Positions 1 through 7,556 are shown, counted from the first letter of the stretch. The stretch is DNA of 19,395 nucleotides from Dehalococcoidales bacterium (GCA_028712845.1 JAQTPO010000022.1:1-19395); one strand, 5' to 3'. Made by a program: numbers and translations. The notes: generated from the sequence alone by a model not told the origin.

Positions 1-197
1 TTCTCTTCTTTGTGAAAAATAAAGGGAAAGTAATCAGCCGTTCGGAGCTACAACAAAAAGTATGGGGTTCCAGTCAGCTCGATACCGACCGCACGATAGA
101 TATCCACGTGTGCCGACTCAGAAAGAAAATTGAGCCAAACCCTCACAGGCCAAGACATCTTATCTCAATCAGGGGTCTCGGCTACAAACTGAAATGA
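1..197 (+). CDS. Response regulator, OmpR family, C-terminal DNA-binding domain (5' truncated)
   Basis: The reading frame is open from the left edge and ends at TGA 195-197, so only about the last 65 residues are present. They form the second half of an OmpR/PhoB winged-helix domain. Visible landmarks are a start like 'LFFVKNKGKVISR', then 'ELQQKVWG', the recognition-helix stretch 'RTIDIHVCRLRKKIE' and the terminal wing 'ISIRGLGYKLK'. Proteins of this family are phosphorylated by a sensor kinase on an N-terminal receiver domain, which lies outside the window. The signal sensed cannot be told from what is here. An internal GTG at position 12 is not a plausible start because it would cut through the domain. 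No terminator is visible before the next promoter. Whether it regulates the adjacent ammonium genes is unknown. Confidence 0.85.
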   Translation, partial: LFFVKNKGKVISRSELQQKVWGSSQLDTDRTIDIHVCRLRKKIEPNPHRPRHLISIRGLGYKLK

Positions 198-211
198 TAG
201 TTCCTTAACCT

Positions 212-240
212 TTGAAACAAAATTAATATGAACGTAATAT
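212..240 (+). promoter_or_regulatory. Predicted sigma70-type promoter of the ammonium-transport cluster
   Basis: TTGAAA (212-217) is separated by exactly 17 nt from TAATAT (235-240), a good match to the vegetative consensus. The predicted start point is near 247, just ahead of the palindrome at 254-269 and about 60 nt before the first small gene. This is a prediction from sequence only. Confidence 0.6.
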
Positions 241-253
241 AACCGTAATCTTA

Positions 254-269
254 AAGAAACAGGTTTCTT
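254..269. promoter_or_regulatory. Candidate NrpR operator in front of the amt cluster
   Basis: AAGAAACAGGTTTCTT is a perfect inverted repeat: 7-bp arms AAGAAAC and GTTTCTT around a 2-bp centre. It lies just downstream of the predicted start point, where a bound repressor would block transcription. The inner 11-mer AAACAGGTTTC recurs exactly at 9431-9441, just after the nrpR promoter. Archaeal NrpR operators are also short inverted repeats (GGAA-N6-TTCC in Methanococcus), so the architecture fits but the sequence differs. Assignment to NrpR is inference. Confidence 0.5.
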
Positions 270-309
270 CTACACTGAAAATAGAAGCTTAATAAAGGGG
301 GAGGATAAA

Positions 310-426
310 ATGACAGGGATAATAGCAGGAGGAATATTCGTTACGTTGTTTGTCGCATGGGTAGTTGTCCCTTCTCGCATCAAGAAGATGCATGAGGCTA
401 AAGAAGAAAAGAATAAAATAGACTAA
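310..426 (+). CDS. 38-residue single-pass membrane microprotein at the head of the amt cluster
   Basis: ATG 310 is preceded by a very strong ribosome site (GGGGGAGGA, 297-305) and the frame closes at TAA 424-426. The product starts MTGIIAGGIFVTLFVAW. It has one hydrophobic segment at about residues 3-20, then PSRIKK and a highly charged tail (HEAKEEKNKID). The positive charges after the helix predict the N-terminus outside and the tail in the cytoplasm. It sits 56 nt upstream of amtB1 and downstream of the predicted promoter and operator, so it should be co-transcribed with the transporter. I do not recognise a family. By position it could be a small subunit or modulator of the ammonium channel, but that is inference. 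It is below the length cutoff of many gene callers and may be missing from public annotations. Confidence 0.7.
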   Translation: MTGIIAGGIFVTLFVAWVVVPSRIKKMHEAKEEKNKID

Positions 427-482
427 CATTAAACGTTTCCCGGATACACAAACGACTGTATTCAGTTTGAAGGAGTTCCAAC

Positions 483-1967
483 ATGAAAATCTTTGAGCCG
501 ATTATTTCTCGTTTATCTTCATGGATAAATGCCAGCCCATCACGTCGAGATACGTGGATACGGCGTAGCTTGGTCATCACGATTATGCTGGTACTGCTTT
601 ATGCAACCTTCTGGATGGTGCCGAATGCGGTACTCGCTGGCGACCCAACCGGGATAGATACATTAACAACAGACCCCAGTGCCGGACTTAATATGGCATG
701 GACACTGATAACCGGTTTCCTGGTGTGGTTCATGCAGTTAGGTTTCGCCTTTTTAGGGGCAGGACTAATCCGTGCTAAGAACAACGTAAACTACTGGACC
801 AAGAGCTTCATGGATTTCTGTATCTCATCCATTGGTTTCTGGGCATTCGGCTTTGCCTTCATGTTCGGAGGCTCCCAATTCTTCTCCGGGCTTGACCAGG
901 GCAATGCATTCATCGGTTCTTCAGGCTTCCTCCTGACTGGTATGAGCTACGATGTTAAAACGATAATGATGTGGTTCTTCCAGATGACATTTATGGCTAC
1001 TGCCTGTACGATTGTGGCTGGTGCCGTTGCCGAAAGAATGAAAATCACGGCTTACCTGGCGTATGCCTTTATCATTGGCGCTATCGTATATCCCATATTT
1101 GGACATTGGGTATGGGGCGGTGGTTGGCTCAGCACTTTGACAATTATGGGCACTACCGGTGTTAAGGATTTCGCCGGCTCCAGCGTGGTACATATGGTAG
1201 GAGGACTGACAGCTCTTATTGGGGCAGCGATGGTTGGTCCCAGAATCGGTAAATTTAACAAGGATGGTACTCCAAACCTCATTAAGGGACACAATCTACC
1301 TTTTGTTGTTATCGGTACCTTTATTCTATTCTTCGGATGGTTCGGTTTTAATCCCGGGAGCACATTAGCAGCGACTGACCTGCGCATATCTGTAATTGCT
1401 GCCAATACATTCCTTGCCGGTGTCACAGGGGCTGTAGTGGCTCTTTACTGGACGTTCGTCAAAACAGGCAAGATGGATATCATCATGGGCTGCAACGGTA
1501 GTCTGGTTGCATTGGTAGGAATTACCGCTCCATGCGCCTATGTCGCCCCTTGGGCTGCTGTCGTTATCGGTGGTTTAGCAGTTCCGGTCATGATGTTTGC
1601 CAGCTACGTAGTGGAAAGAGTTTGGAAAGTGGATGATGCCGTAGGGGCTGTTCCGGTCCATTTAGCCGGGGGTATCTGGGGAATACTAGCAGTAGGCATC
1701 TTTGCCGATGGGACATATCAAGGCGTTCAGGGATTAATCACTGGACATGTTGGACAGCTACTACTTCAGCTTGTCGATATTGCAGCAGCAATAGCATGGG
1801 TTGCGCCCACAATGTTCCTGACCTTCTGGATAGTTAAGAAAACCATGGGGCTTCGTGTCAGCCGAGAAGAGGAACTGCAGGGTCTGGACATTCCGGAACA
1901 TGGTATAGAAGCATATCCTGTCGATGTCGTAACTTCTGCAGGTGGGAAAGTACCCGATTTAGACTAA
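483..1967 (+). CDS. amtB1: Ammonium transporter, Amt family (divergent copy with N-terminal extension)
   Basis: A 494-residue channel that conducts ammonium across the cytoplasmic membrane; homologues work as trimers. The twin pore histidines are present at H237 (in 'SSVVHMVGG') and H393 (in 'AVPVHLAGGIWG'). The outer aromatic site 'GHWVWGGGW' (207-215), the gate region 'FFQMTF' (165-170) and 'GWFGFNPGS' (285-293) are also there. The start is supported by GAAGGAG at 469-475. The N-terminus is unusual: about 28 mostly polar or basic residues, then a hydrophobic stretch (about 29-51) ending 'NAVLAG' like a cleavable signal, before the first conserved channel helix at about 70. Helix 1 reads 'GFAFLGAGLIRAKN', unlike the 'FFYGGLVRRKN' of the next gene, so the two are distinct subfamilies and not a recent duplication. 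The C-terminal tail (about 458-494) carries the conserved 'GLRVS..EE..GLD..EHG' segment that couples subunits. Confidence 0.95.
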   Translation: MKIFEPIISRLSSWINASPSRRDTWIRRSLVITIMLVLLYATFWMVPNAVLAGDPTGIDTLTTDPSAGLNMAWTLITGFLVWFMQLGFAFLGAGLIRAKNNVNYWTKSFMDFCISSIGFWAFGFAFMFGGSQFFSGLDQGNAFIGSSGFLLTGMSYDVKTIMMWFFQMTFMATACTIVAGAVAERMKITAYLAYAFIIGAIVYPIFGHWVWGGGWLSTLTIMGTTGVKDFAGSSVVHMVGGLTALIGAAMVGPRIGKFNKDGTPNLIKGHNLPFVVIGTFILFFGWFGFNPGSTLAATDLRISVIAANTFLAGVTGAVVALYWTFVKTGKMDIIMGCNGSLVALVGITAPCAYVAPWAAVVIGGLAVPVMMFASYVVERVWKVDDAVGAVPVHLAGGIWGILAVGIFADGTYQGVQGLITGHVGQLLLQLVDIAAAIAWVAPTMFLTFWIVKKTMGLRVSREEELQGLDIPEHGIEAYPVDVVTSAGGKVPDLD

Positions 1968-2050
1968 ATCGTCATTGTACCTTAACAGATGAATAAATTA
2001 ACAAAATCGTGACCCTTATGAAATATTCCTGTAACATTTCTCCTGTAAAG

Positions 2051-2077
2051 TATAGACATCTGAGGCAGCAAGGAGAA
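2051..2077 (+). promoter_or_regulatory. Possible internal promoter and ribosome site of amtB2
   Basis: The 114-nt gap after amtB1 holds no visible terminator. TATAGA (2051-2056) could be a -10 box with a weak -35 (CTGTAA, 2029-2034, 16-nt spacing). AAGGAGAA (2070-2077) is a good ribosome site for ATG 2082. GAAAT and ATTTC form a loose inverted repeat (2020-2024 and 2036-2040). amtB2 may therefore have its own promoter as well as readthrough from amtB1. Confidence 0.3.
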
Positions 2078-2081
2078 AAAG

Positions 2082-3317
2082 ATGTCTATCAACTACGCTG
2101 ATACCGCATGGATGCTGGTCTCTTCGGCAATGGTGCTGTTTATGACCCCGGGACTGGCATTCTTCTACGGCGGACTGGTAAGAAGAAAGAACTTTCTCTC
2201 CACCATTATGATGAGCTTCGCCTGTCTGGGACTAATCGGTTTGCTCTGGGTAGTTTATGGTTATAGCCTCGCCTTCGGAGCGGATAAAGCAGGCATCATC
2301 GGCGGGCTGGATTTCATCGGACTGATTGGAGTGGGACAGGAGCCATCTTCAGTTTATGCAACCACTATTCCTCATCTGTTATTTATGGCTTATCAGGGAA
2401 TGTTCGCCGTCATCACGGTTGCGCTTATTACGGGCGCAGTCGTGGAGCGCATCAAATTCAGCGCCTTGATGTTATTCTCGGTATTGTGGTTTACCCTGGT
2501 CTATTGTCCGGTAGCACACTGGGTCTGGGGCAGCGGCGGCTGGCTGGCAAAACTGGGCGCACTGGACTTCGCCGGCGGCACGGTAGTGCATATTGCGGCA
2601 GGAGTATCCGCACTATCGCTGGCATTATTACTCGGTCCCCGCAAGGGATTCAAAGAAAAAGAACCGATGGAACCGGGCAATATCCCGATGGTAGCGCTCG
2701 GTGCCGGCATGCTCTGGTTCGGCTGGTTCGGTTTCAATGCCGGTAGCGCCCTGACATCAGGAGGGCTGGCATCCAGTGCTTTTGTTGCCACGAATATCTC
2801 CGCCGCCACCGCCGCTTTCGTCTGGATGATACTCAGTTGGATTTACCGCCGTCCCTCACTATTAGGGGTTGTTACCGGCGCTGTTGCAGGACTGGTGGCA
2901 ATTACGCCTGCGGCAGGTTTTGTACAGCCGATTATGGGCATACCGATCGGCGCCGGTGTTGCCGTCATCTGTTACTATATGATGCTCTTCCGCGCAAAAA
3001 CGGGTATCGATGAATCGCTGGATGTCTGGGCAGTGCATGGCATCGGCGGCACCTGGGGAGCGCTGGCAACCGGCATCTTCTGCAGTGTGGCAGTGAATTC
3101 TGCAGGAAAAGATGGCCTTATTTATGGAAATCCGAAACAGCTTTTACTGCAATTGATTGGCGTGGTGAGTGTCTGGGCTTTTGCCTTCGTGATGACCTGG
3201 ATACTCGGCAAGATTGTCAATGCCATAATAGGATTGAGGGTCTCTTCCACTGAAGAATCTGTTGGACTGGACATCTCGCAACACGGAGAACGTGCTTATG
3301 GAGGCCAGTTAAGATGA
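2082..3317 (+). CDS. amtB: Ammonium transporter, canonical AmtB type
   Basis: A 411-residue ammonium channel of the classical bacterial type. Landmarks in order: helix 1 'FFYGGLVRRKN' (27-37), gate region 'YQGMFAVITVALITGAVVER' (104-123), outer aromatic site 'AHWVWGSGGW' (145-154), first pore histidine H170 in 'FAGGTVVHIAAG', 'FGWFGFNAGSAL' (213-224), second histidine H319 in 'VWAVHGIGGTWG', and the tail motif 'GLRVSSTEESVGLDISQHG' (384-402). There is no N-terminal extension, in contrast to the upstream copy. The stop overlaps the P-II start by 4 nt (ATGA), the usual arrangement of an AmtB with the P-II protein that plugs it, so this copy is the likely partner. Confidence 0.97.
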   Translation: MSINYADTAWMLVSSAMVLFMTPGLAFFYGGLVRRKNFLSTIMMSFACLGLIGLLWVVYGYSLAFGADKAGIIGGLDFIGLIGVGQEPSSVYATTIPHLLFMAYQGMFAVITVALITGAVVERIKFSALMLFSVLWFTLVYCPVAHWVWGSGGWLAKLGALDFAGGTVVHIAAGVSALSLALLLGPRKGFKEKEPMEPGNIPMVALGAGMLWFGWFGFNAGSALTSGGLASSAFVATNISAATAAFVWMILSWIYRRPSLLGVVTGAVAGLVAITPAAGFVQPIMGIPIGAGVAVICYYMMLFRAKTGIDESLDVWAVHGIGGTWGALATGIFCSVAVNSAGKDGLIYGNPKQLLLQLIGVVSVWAFAFVMTWILGKIVNAIIGLRVSSTEESVGLDISQHGERAYGGQLR

Positions 3318-3652
3318 AAAAAATTGAGGCTATCATCCGTGAAGAAAAGCTGGAACAGGTGAAAAAATGTCTTGAAGGTGTCGGTTACTTTGGCATGACA
3401 ATCACTGAAGTCGGAGGCAGGGGAAGACAGAAAGGAGTGCCACTGAAATGGGGTTCTAAAGAGTATCTGGTTGAATTTCTCCCCAAACTTAAAATCGAGT
3501 TGGTGGTCATGGATGAAGATGTCTCCCCGACAGTGAATGCCATTATCAGAGGGGCTAGGACAGGTGTGATAGGCGATGGTAAAATCTTCATTATTCCCGT
3601 CGAAGACGCAATACGAGTGCGTACGGGCGATTCCGGCACCAGTGCCGTATAG
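3314..3652 (+). CDS. glnK: P-II nitrogen regulatory protein with a divergent T-loop
   Basis: A 112-residue P-II signalling protein, collinear with E. coli GlnB without gaps. P-II proteins are trimers that sense ATP/ADP and 2-oxoglutarate and dock on AmtB or other targets through the T-loop (about 37-55). Ligand residues are kept: Q39, K58, the loop 'TGVIGDGKIF' (83-92), R101 and R103. Y51, the uridylylation site of enteric proteins, is also present. The T-loop tip is changed: residues 42-50 read V-P-L-K-W-G-S-K-E, so the arginine at position 47 that inserts into the AmtB pore in E. coli GlnK is glycine here, and Y46 is Trp. GGAGG at 3300-3304 serves the start, and translation is probably coupled to amtB2. 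It could be called glnB, but linkage to amtB favours glnK. Confidence 0.95.
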   Translation: MKKIEAIIREEKLEQVKKCLEGVGYFGMTITEVGGRGRQKGVPLKWGSKEYLVEFLPKLKIELVVMDEDVSPTVNAIIRGARTGVIGDGKIFIIPVEDAIRVRTGDSGTSAV

Positions 3653-3710
3653 CCAGAGAAAACAAATACAGATTGTTGAATAAAATATAAAATAGAATCT
3701 TTGATCGATG

Positions 3711-3725
3711 AAGGGGGATTTCTCA
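3711..3725 (+). promoter_or_regulatory. Ribosome binding site that decides the glnN start
   Basis: AAGGGGGA (3711-3718) lies 7 nt before ATG 3726. The ATG at 3708 in the same frame has no such site and would put this sequence inside the gene, so 3726 is preferred. Confidence 0.7.
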
Positions 3726-5837
3726 ATGAACCATACGAATGGAAACACAATGACAGCACTGATTGATATTTACGGCAGTAATGTCTTCAATGACGCAGTC
3801 ATGCGCCACAGCCTGCCGAAGGAGACTTATAAGTCCTTGCGCCAGACTATTGAGGAGGGGTTGCCGCTCGATCCACAGGTTGCGGAGGTTGTCGCCTCGG
3901 TAATGAAGGATTGGGCTATCAGCAAGGGCGCGACCCATTTCACTCACTGGTTCCAACCGATGACAGGCATCACCGCAGAAAAACATGACTCTTTCATCTC
4001 GCCGACACCTGACGGCCGCGTGATTCTGGAGTTCTCCGGCAAGGAGCTCATTAAGGGCGAACCGGATGCGTCATCTTTCCCGTCCGGAGGGTTGCGTGCT
4101 ACATTCGAAGCCCGTGGCTATACCGTGTGGGACTGCACCTCACCCGCTTTCGTAAAGGACGGCAGCCTTTATATCCCGACAGCCTTCGCCTCCTATACCG
4201 GTGAAGCACTCGACAAGAAGACTCCGCTACTACGCTCGATGGATACCCTGAACCGTCAGGCGTTGCGGGTCCTCCGCATCTTTGGCAATAAAACAACCAA
4301 ACGGGTCGTTACCACAGTCGGCCCCGAACAGGAATATTTCATTATAGATAAGGTGTTGTTCGACCAGCGCGAGGACCTGATTCTTACCGGCCGTACACTT
4401 TTCGGCGCCAAACCTCCCAAGGGACAGGAGATGGAGGACCACTATTTTGGTCACCTCAGTGACCGGATTGCAGCTTTCATGTCCGATCTGGATACAGAGC
4501 TGTGGAAGTTGGGTGTATCTGCTAAGACCAAGCACAACGAGGTTGCTCCGGCGCAGCATGAGCTTGCCCCTATATACACGACAACCAACATCGCCACTGA
4601 CCACAACCAACTGACGATGGAGACCATGAAAAAAATTGCACTGCGTCATGGGCTTGTCTGCTTACTCCATGAAAAGCCATTTGCAGGTATCAACGGTTCC
4701 GGTAAGCACAACAACTGGTCTATGGCTACTAATGACGGACAGAATCTGCTTGAGCCCGGTAAGACACCGCACGAGAATCTCCAGTTCCTGCTCTTCCTGA
4801 GTGCAATTATTCAAGCCGTCGATGATTATGCCGACCTGCTGCGTGTCACCTCTGCCAGTCCGGGTAATGACCACCGCCTCGGCGCCAATGAAGCGCCGCC
4901 GGCAATTGTTTCAATCTTCCTCGGCGAACAACTGACCGACATCCTTGACCAGATTGAAGCAGGCGGTGCAACCAACAGCAAGGCAAATGGGACCATGCAT
5001 CTGGGTACCAGTTCGCTGCCTTCATGGCTTAAGGACACGTCTGACCGTAACCGCACCTCGCCCTTTGCCTTTACCGGCAACAAGTTCGAGTTCCGCATGG
5101 TCGGTTCGATGCAGTCGATTGCTCAGGCTAACTTCGTACTGAACACCATTGTCGCCGAAAGTCTCGAGCAGTTCGCCGACCGCCTTGAAAAGACCAAAAA
5201 TATCAAGAAGGAAATCAATGCAATTCTCCTTGAAGTTATTAAAAGCCACAAGCGCATCATCTTCAACGGCAACAATTACTCGGATGAATGGGTTGCTGAA
5301 GCCAAGAAGCGTGGACTGCCGAACATCAGTTCAACAGTCGATGCGATTGCGGCGATACGTGCGGAAAAGAACCTCGTTTTGATGGAGAAGCACGGCGTCC
5401 TCTCCCGTGTCGAGATGGAATCCCGTTGCGAAATCCAGTACGAGATATACATCAAGACGGTCAATATCGAGGCCCTGACTATGGTTGAGATGTCAAAGCG
5501 CCAGATCCTGCCCGCTGTTATCGGCTACAAGTCCGAACTGGCGTTATCGATCAGTAACATCCTTGCGATCGACGGCAATGCAAAGATTGAGAAAGCCCTG
5601 TTCACCAAGATAGAGGAATCGATGAAGTCATTCAGCACCAATCTTGCCAAACTTGAAAAGGCGCTTGAGACCGCGGCTAACCTGCACGGTGACACGAGAG
5701 CTCAGGCTATCGCCTATCGCGACCTGGTCTTCACGGCGATGGGAGAACTACGCAAGGATTCCGATACGCTTGAGACTCTGGTAGCTGCCGATTACTGGCC
5801 ATTCCCGACATACTCTGAGTTATTGTTCAATATATGA
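3726..5837 (+). CDS. glnN: Glutamine synthetase type III
   Basis: A 703-residue glutamine synthetase of class III (family members are about 700-730 residues and form dodecamers). It joins glutamate and ammonium to glutamine using ATP. The N-terminal GSIII signature is present: '[18 protein letters not shown]' (21-38), then '[20 protein letters not shown]' (67-88). Catalytic-core landmarks follow: '[11 protein letters not shown]' (198-208), '[16 protein letters not shown]' (269-284), the ATP/glutamate region '[13 protein letters not shown]' (321-333) and '[16 protein letters not shown]' in the second half. The C-terminal third is helical, as in the family. It sits 73 nt after glnK, with no obvious terminator and no convincing promoter of its own, so it probably shares the amt transcript. 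Class III enzymes are not known to be adenylylated. Some are controlled by P-II or small inactivating factors in other bacteria, which is only a possibility here. Confidence 0.95.
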   Translation: MNHTNGNTMTALIDIYGSNVFNDAVMRHSLPKETYKSLRQTIEEGLPLDPQVAEVVASVMKDWAISKGATHFTHWFQPMTGITAEKHDSFISPTPDGRVILEFSGKELIKGEPDASSFPSGGLRATFEARGYTVWDCTSPAFVKDGSLYIPTAFASYTGEALDKKTPLLRSMDTLNRQALRVLRIFGNKTTKRVVTTVGPEQEYFIIDKVLFDQREDLILTGRTLFGAKPPKGQEMEDHYFGHLSDRIAAFMSDLDTELWKLGVSAKTKHNEVAPAQHELAPIYTTTNIATDHNQLTMETMKKIALRHGLVCLLHEKPFAGINGSGKHNNWSMATNDGQNLLEPGKTPHENLQFLLFLSAIIQAVDDYADLLRVTSASPGNDHRLGANEAPPAIVSIFLGEQLTDILDQIEAGGATNSKANGTMHLGTSSLPSWLKDTSDRNRTSPFAFTGNKFEFRMVGSMQSIAQANFVLNTIVAESLEQFADRLEKTKNIKKEINAILLEVIKSHKRIIFNGNNYSDEWVAEAKKRGLPNISSTVDAIAAIRAEKNLVLMEKHGVLSRVEMESRCEIQYEIYIKTVNIEALTMVEMSKRQILPAVIGYKSELALSISNILAIDGNAKIEKALFTKIEESMKSFSTNLAKLEKALETAANLHGDTRAQAIAYRDLVFTAMGELRKDSDTLETLVAADYWPFPTYSELLFNI

Positions 5838-5973
5838 AGCCTTCGTTGTACGGGTTCCAAAATGTGGCCGTTCACCGTTTACGACAATACGAAATCGAAA
5901 TCAGTAACGGGCGCATAAAGCGATAGCAGAATGATTACGTGATATAGTTGTCAGCAGGCGGGTAAAGTAATAA

Positions 5974-5994
5974 GGAAATAATAGCCGTATTTCC
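5974..5994. promoter_or_regulatory. Palindrome upstream of the glnA promoter
   Basis: GGAAATA (5974-5980) and TATTTCC (5988-5994) are perfect inverted repeats around a 7-nt spacer, centred about 62 nt upstream of the -10 box. The outer GGAA...TTCC resembles archaeal NrpR sites in sequence but has a longer spacing. The binding protein is unknown. Confidence 0.4.
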
Positions 5995-6014
5995 AGTTTA
6001 TTCTAGTTGTGCTG

Positions 6015-6049
6015 GATGAAGGTTTCCCTGTCACTGCAAATGCTATAAT
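6015..6049 (+). promoter_or_regulatory. glnA promoter with partial NrpR-operator match
   Basis: TGCTATAAT (6041-6049) is a perfect extended -10 element, which compensates for a poor -35 region. GATGAAGGTTTC (6015-6026) shares 9 of 12 positions with GAAACAGGTTTC at 256-267 and lies where the -35 should be, so a bound repressor would compete with polymerase. The predicted start is near 6056. Confidence 0.55.
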
Positions 6050-6072
6050 AGGGAGGAGCAGGAACCGGAGAC

Positions 6073-6103
6073 ATCGGTGGTGTAAAGCCTTTATCACCCC
6101 GAT
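6073..6103 (+). promoter_or_regulatory. Hairpin in the glnA 5' leader
   Basis: ATCGG (6073-6077), a bulged T, GGTG (6079-6082) and TAAA (6083-6086) pair with TTTA (6090-6093), a bulged T, CACC (6095-6098) and CCGAT (6099-6103) around a GCC loop. That gives 13 base pairs with two single-nt bulges. It begins about 17 nt into the predicted transcript. There is no T-tract, so it is not an intrinsic terminator. It does not obviously match the glutamine riboswitch I know from cyanobacteria. Confidence 0.4.
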
Positions 6104-6192
6104 AGAGAACACTTCGCATATCGGTACGGATGACTCAGGCGATAACGCCTTCGAACTTATTGAGTCATAATTATTTAGGGGGGTGCATTTTC

Positions 6193-7539
6193 ATGGCAAG
6201 CAAAGCCAAGACAACAGAAAGCAAAGAATATGTTCTCAAGATGGCAAAGGAAAATGATGTCCGGTTTATCCGTCTGTGGTTTACTGATATTCTCGGTATG
6301 CTGAAGAGTTTTGCCATCTCCATAGATGAACTGGAGGGAGCGATGGAAGAAGGCATGGGCTTTGACGGCTCTTCCATCGAGGGTTTTGCCCGGATTGATG
6401 AGAGTGATATGGTGGCTAAGCCTGACCCTGACACTTTCCAGATTTTGCCATGGAGACCGCTGGAGCATAACGCCGTCGCCCGGATGTTCTGTGACATTCA
6501 GAAACCCGGCGGTGAACCCTTTGAAGGCGACCCCAGATATGTTCTCAAGCGGAATTTGAAGAAAGCTTTGGATTTGGGTTTCACCTTTTACGTCGGTCCT
6601 GAATTGGAGTTCTTCTATTTTAAAGATTCAAAAGGCACGGAAACACTGGATTCCGGCGGTTATTTCGACCTGACACCGCTGGATGCTGCTACCGACCTGC
6701 GAAGAAACACAGTTATCACGCTCGAAAAAATGGGCATCGGTGTCGAGTATTCTCATCATGAAGTCGCTCCCAGCCAGCACGAAATCGATATGCGTTATAC
6801 CGATGCGCTGACAATGGCAGATAACGTAATGACCTATCGGCTGGTGGTAAAACAGATTGCCATTAATCAGGGTGCTTATGCTACCTTTATGCCTAAACCT
6901 GTTTTCGGCATCAATGGCAGCGGTATGCATGTTCATCAATCGCTTTTCAAAGGAGACCGTAACGCTTTCTTTGACCCCAAAGGTAAATATTATCTGTCCA
7001 AGATTGCGAGAAGCTATGTAGCAGGTCTATTAAAATATGCGCCGGAAATCACTTCCATCAATAACCAGTGGATTAACTCTTACAAGCGACTGGTCCCCGG
7101 TTATGAAGCACCTGTATATCTATCCTGGGCGAAGCGCAATCGCTCTGACCTGATTCGTGTACCGGAATACCGTCCGGGCAGAGAGAAGGCAACCAGAATC
7201 GAATTACGCTCGCCTGACCCTGCCTGCAATCCCTACCTGTGCTTCAGCGTGATGCTTGCCGCAGGATTGAAAGGTATTGAAGATGGGCTAGAGCCACCTG
7301 AACCGGTTGAAGAGAACGTTTATGAGATGTCCGCAAAAGAACGCAAGGCTCGCGGTATCAATACCTTACCTGCCAGTCTGACAGATGCTATTGCTCTTAC
7401 CGAAAAGAGTGAACTTGTGAAGAAAGCACTGGGTGACCACGTCTTCAATGCCTTCATAGAGAATAAGAAGATTGAGTGGAACCTGTACCGTAGCCACGTC
7501 TCGAAATATGAAGTTGACAGGTATTTACCCCTGTTATAA
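6193..7539 (+). CDS. glnA: Glutamine synthetase type I, alpha-like
   Basis: A 448-residue type I glutamine synthetase, similar in length to the B. subtilis enzyme (444) and without the extra segment of adenylylated GSI-beta enzymes. Landmarks: 'GMGFDGSSIEGFARIDESDM' (54-73), with R67 at the place of the feedback-inhibition arginine (R62) of B. subtilis; 'VGPELEFFYF' (134-143); 'HHEVAPSQHEID' (188-199); 'FGINGSGMHVHQSL' (238-251); the flap 'VPGYEAPVYLSW' (301-312); 'NRSDLIRVP' (316-324) and 'ELRSPDPACNPYL' (337-349). Control by feedback inhibition rather than adenylylation is therefore likely. The start is set by AGGGGGGTG (6177-6185), 7 nt before ATG 6193. The in-frame ATG at 6130 adds a non-conserved leader and lacks a ribosome site. 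Having both GSI and GSIII gives two independent routes to glutamine. Confidence 0.96.
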   Translation: MASKAKTTESKEYVLKMAKENDVRFIRLWFTDILGMLKSFAISIDELEGAMEEGMGFDGSSIEGFARIDESDMVAKPDPDTFQILPWRPLEHNAVARMFCDIQKPGGEPFEGDPRYVLKRNLKKALDLGFTFYVGPELEFFYFKDSKGTETLDSGGYFDLTPLDAATDLRRNTVITLEKMGIGVEYSHHEVAPSQHEIDMRYTDALTMADNVMTYRLVVKQIAINQGAYATFMPKPVFGINGSGMHVHQSLFKGDRNAFFDPKGKYYLSKIARSYVAGLLKYAPEITSINNQWINSYKRLVPGYEAPVYLSWAKRNRSDLIRVPEYRPGREKATRIELRSPDPACNPYLCFSVMLAAGLKGIEDGLEPPEPVEENVYEMSAKERKARGINTLPASLTDAIALTEKSELVKKALGDHVFNAFIENKKIEWNLYRSHVSKYEVDRYLPLL

Positions 7540-7556
7540 GCTACCGCTAATCATTA

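Larger units (their letters stand above)
5838..6192. other. 355-nt regulatory gap between glnN and glnA
   Basis: No supported gene lies here. The first 130 nt hold nothing I can name and no clear terminator for glnN. The rest carries a perfect 7-bp-arm palindrome (5974-5994), a partial match to the candidate NrpR operator (6015-6026), an extended -10 promoter (6041-6049) and a leader of about 135 nt with a hairpin (6073-6103). An ATG at 6130 is in frame with glnA but lacks a ribosome site. Confidence 0.6.

Noticed and set aside
921..1426. Long minus-strand frames inside amtB1
   Set aside because: They lie opposite a clearly coding, conserved transporter, have no ribosome site and read as low-complexity shadows.
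5838..5940. Possible terminator or glutamine-riboswitch-like element after glnN
   Set aside because: No stable stem with a T-tract was found, and a CGTTCACC stretch alone is not enough to claim the known glutamine-binding RNA.
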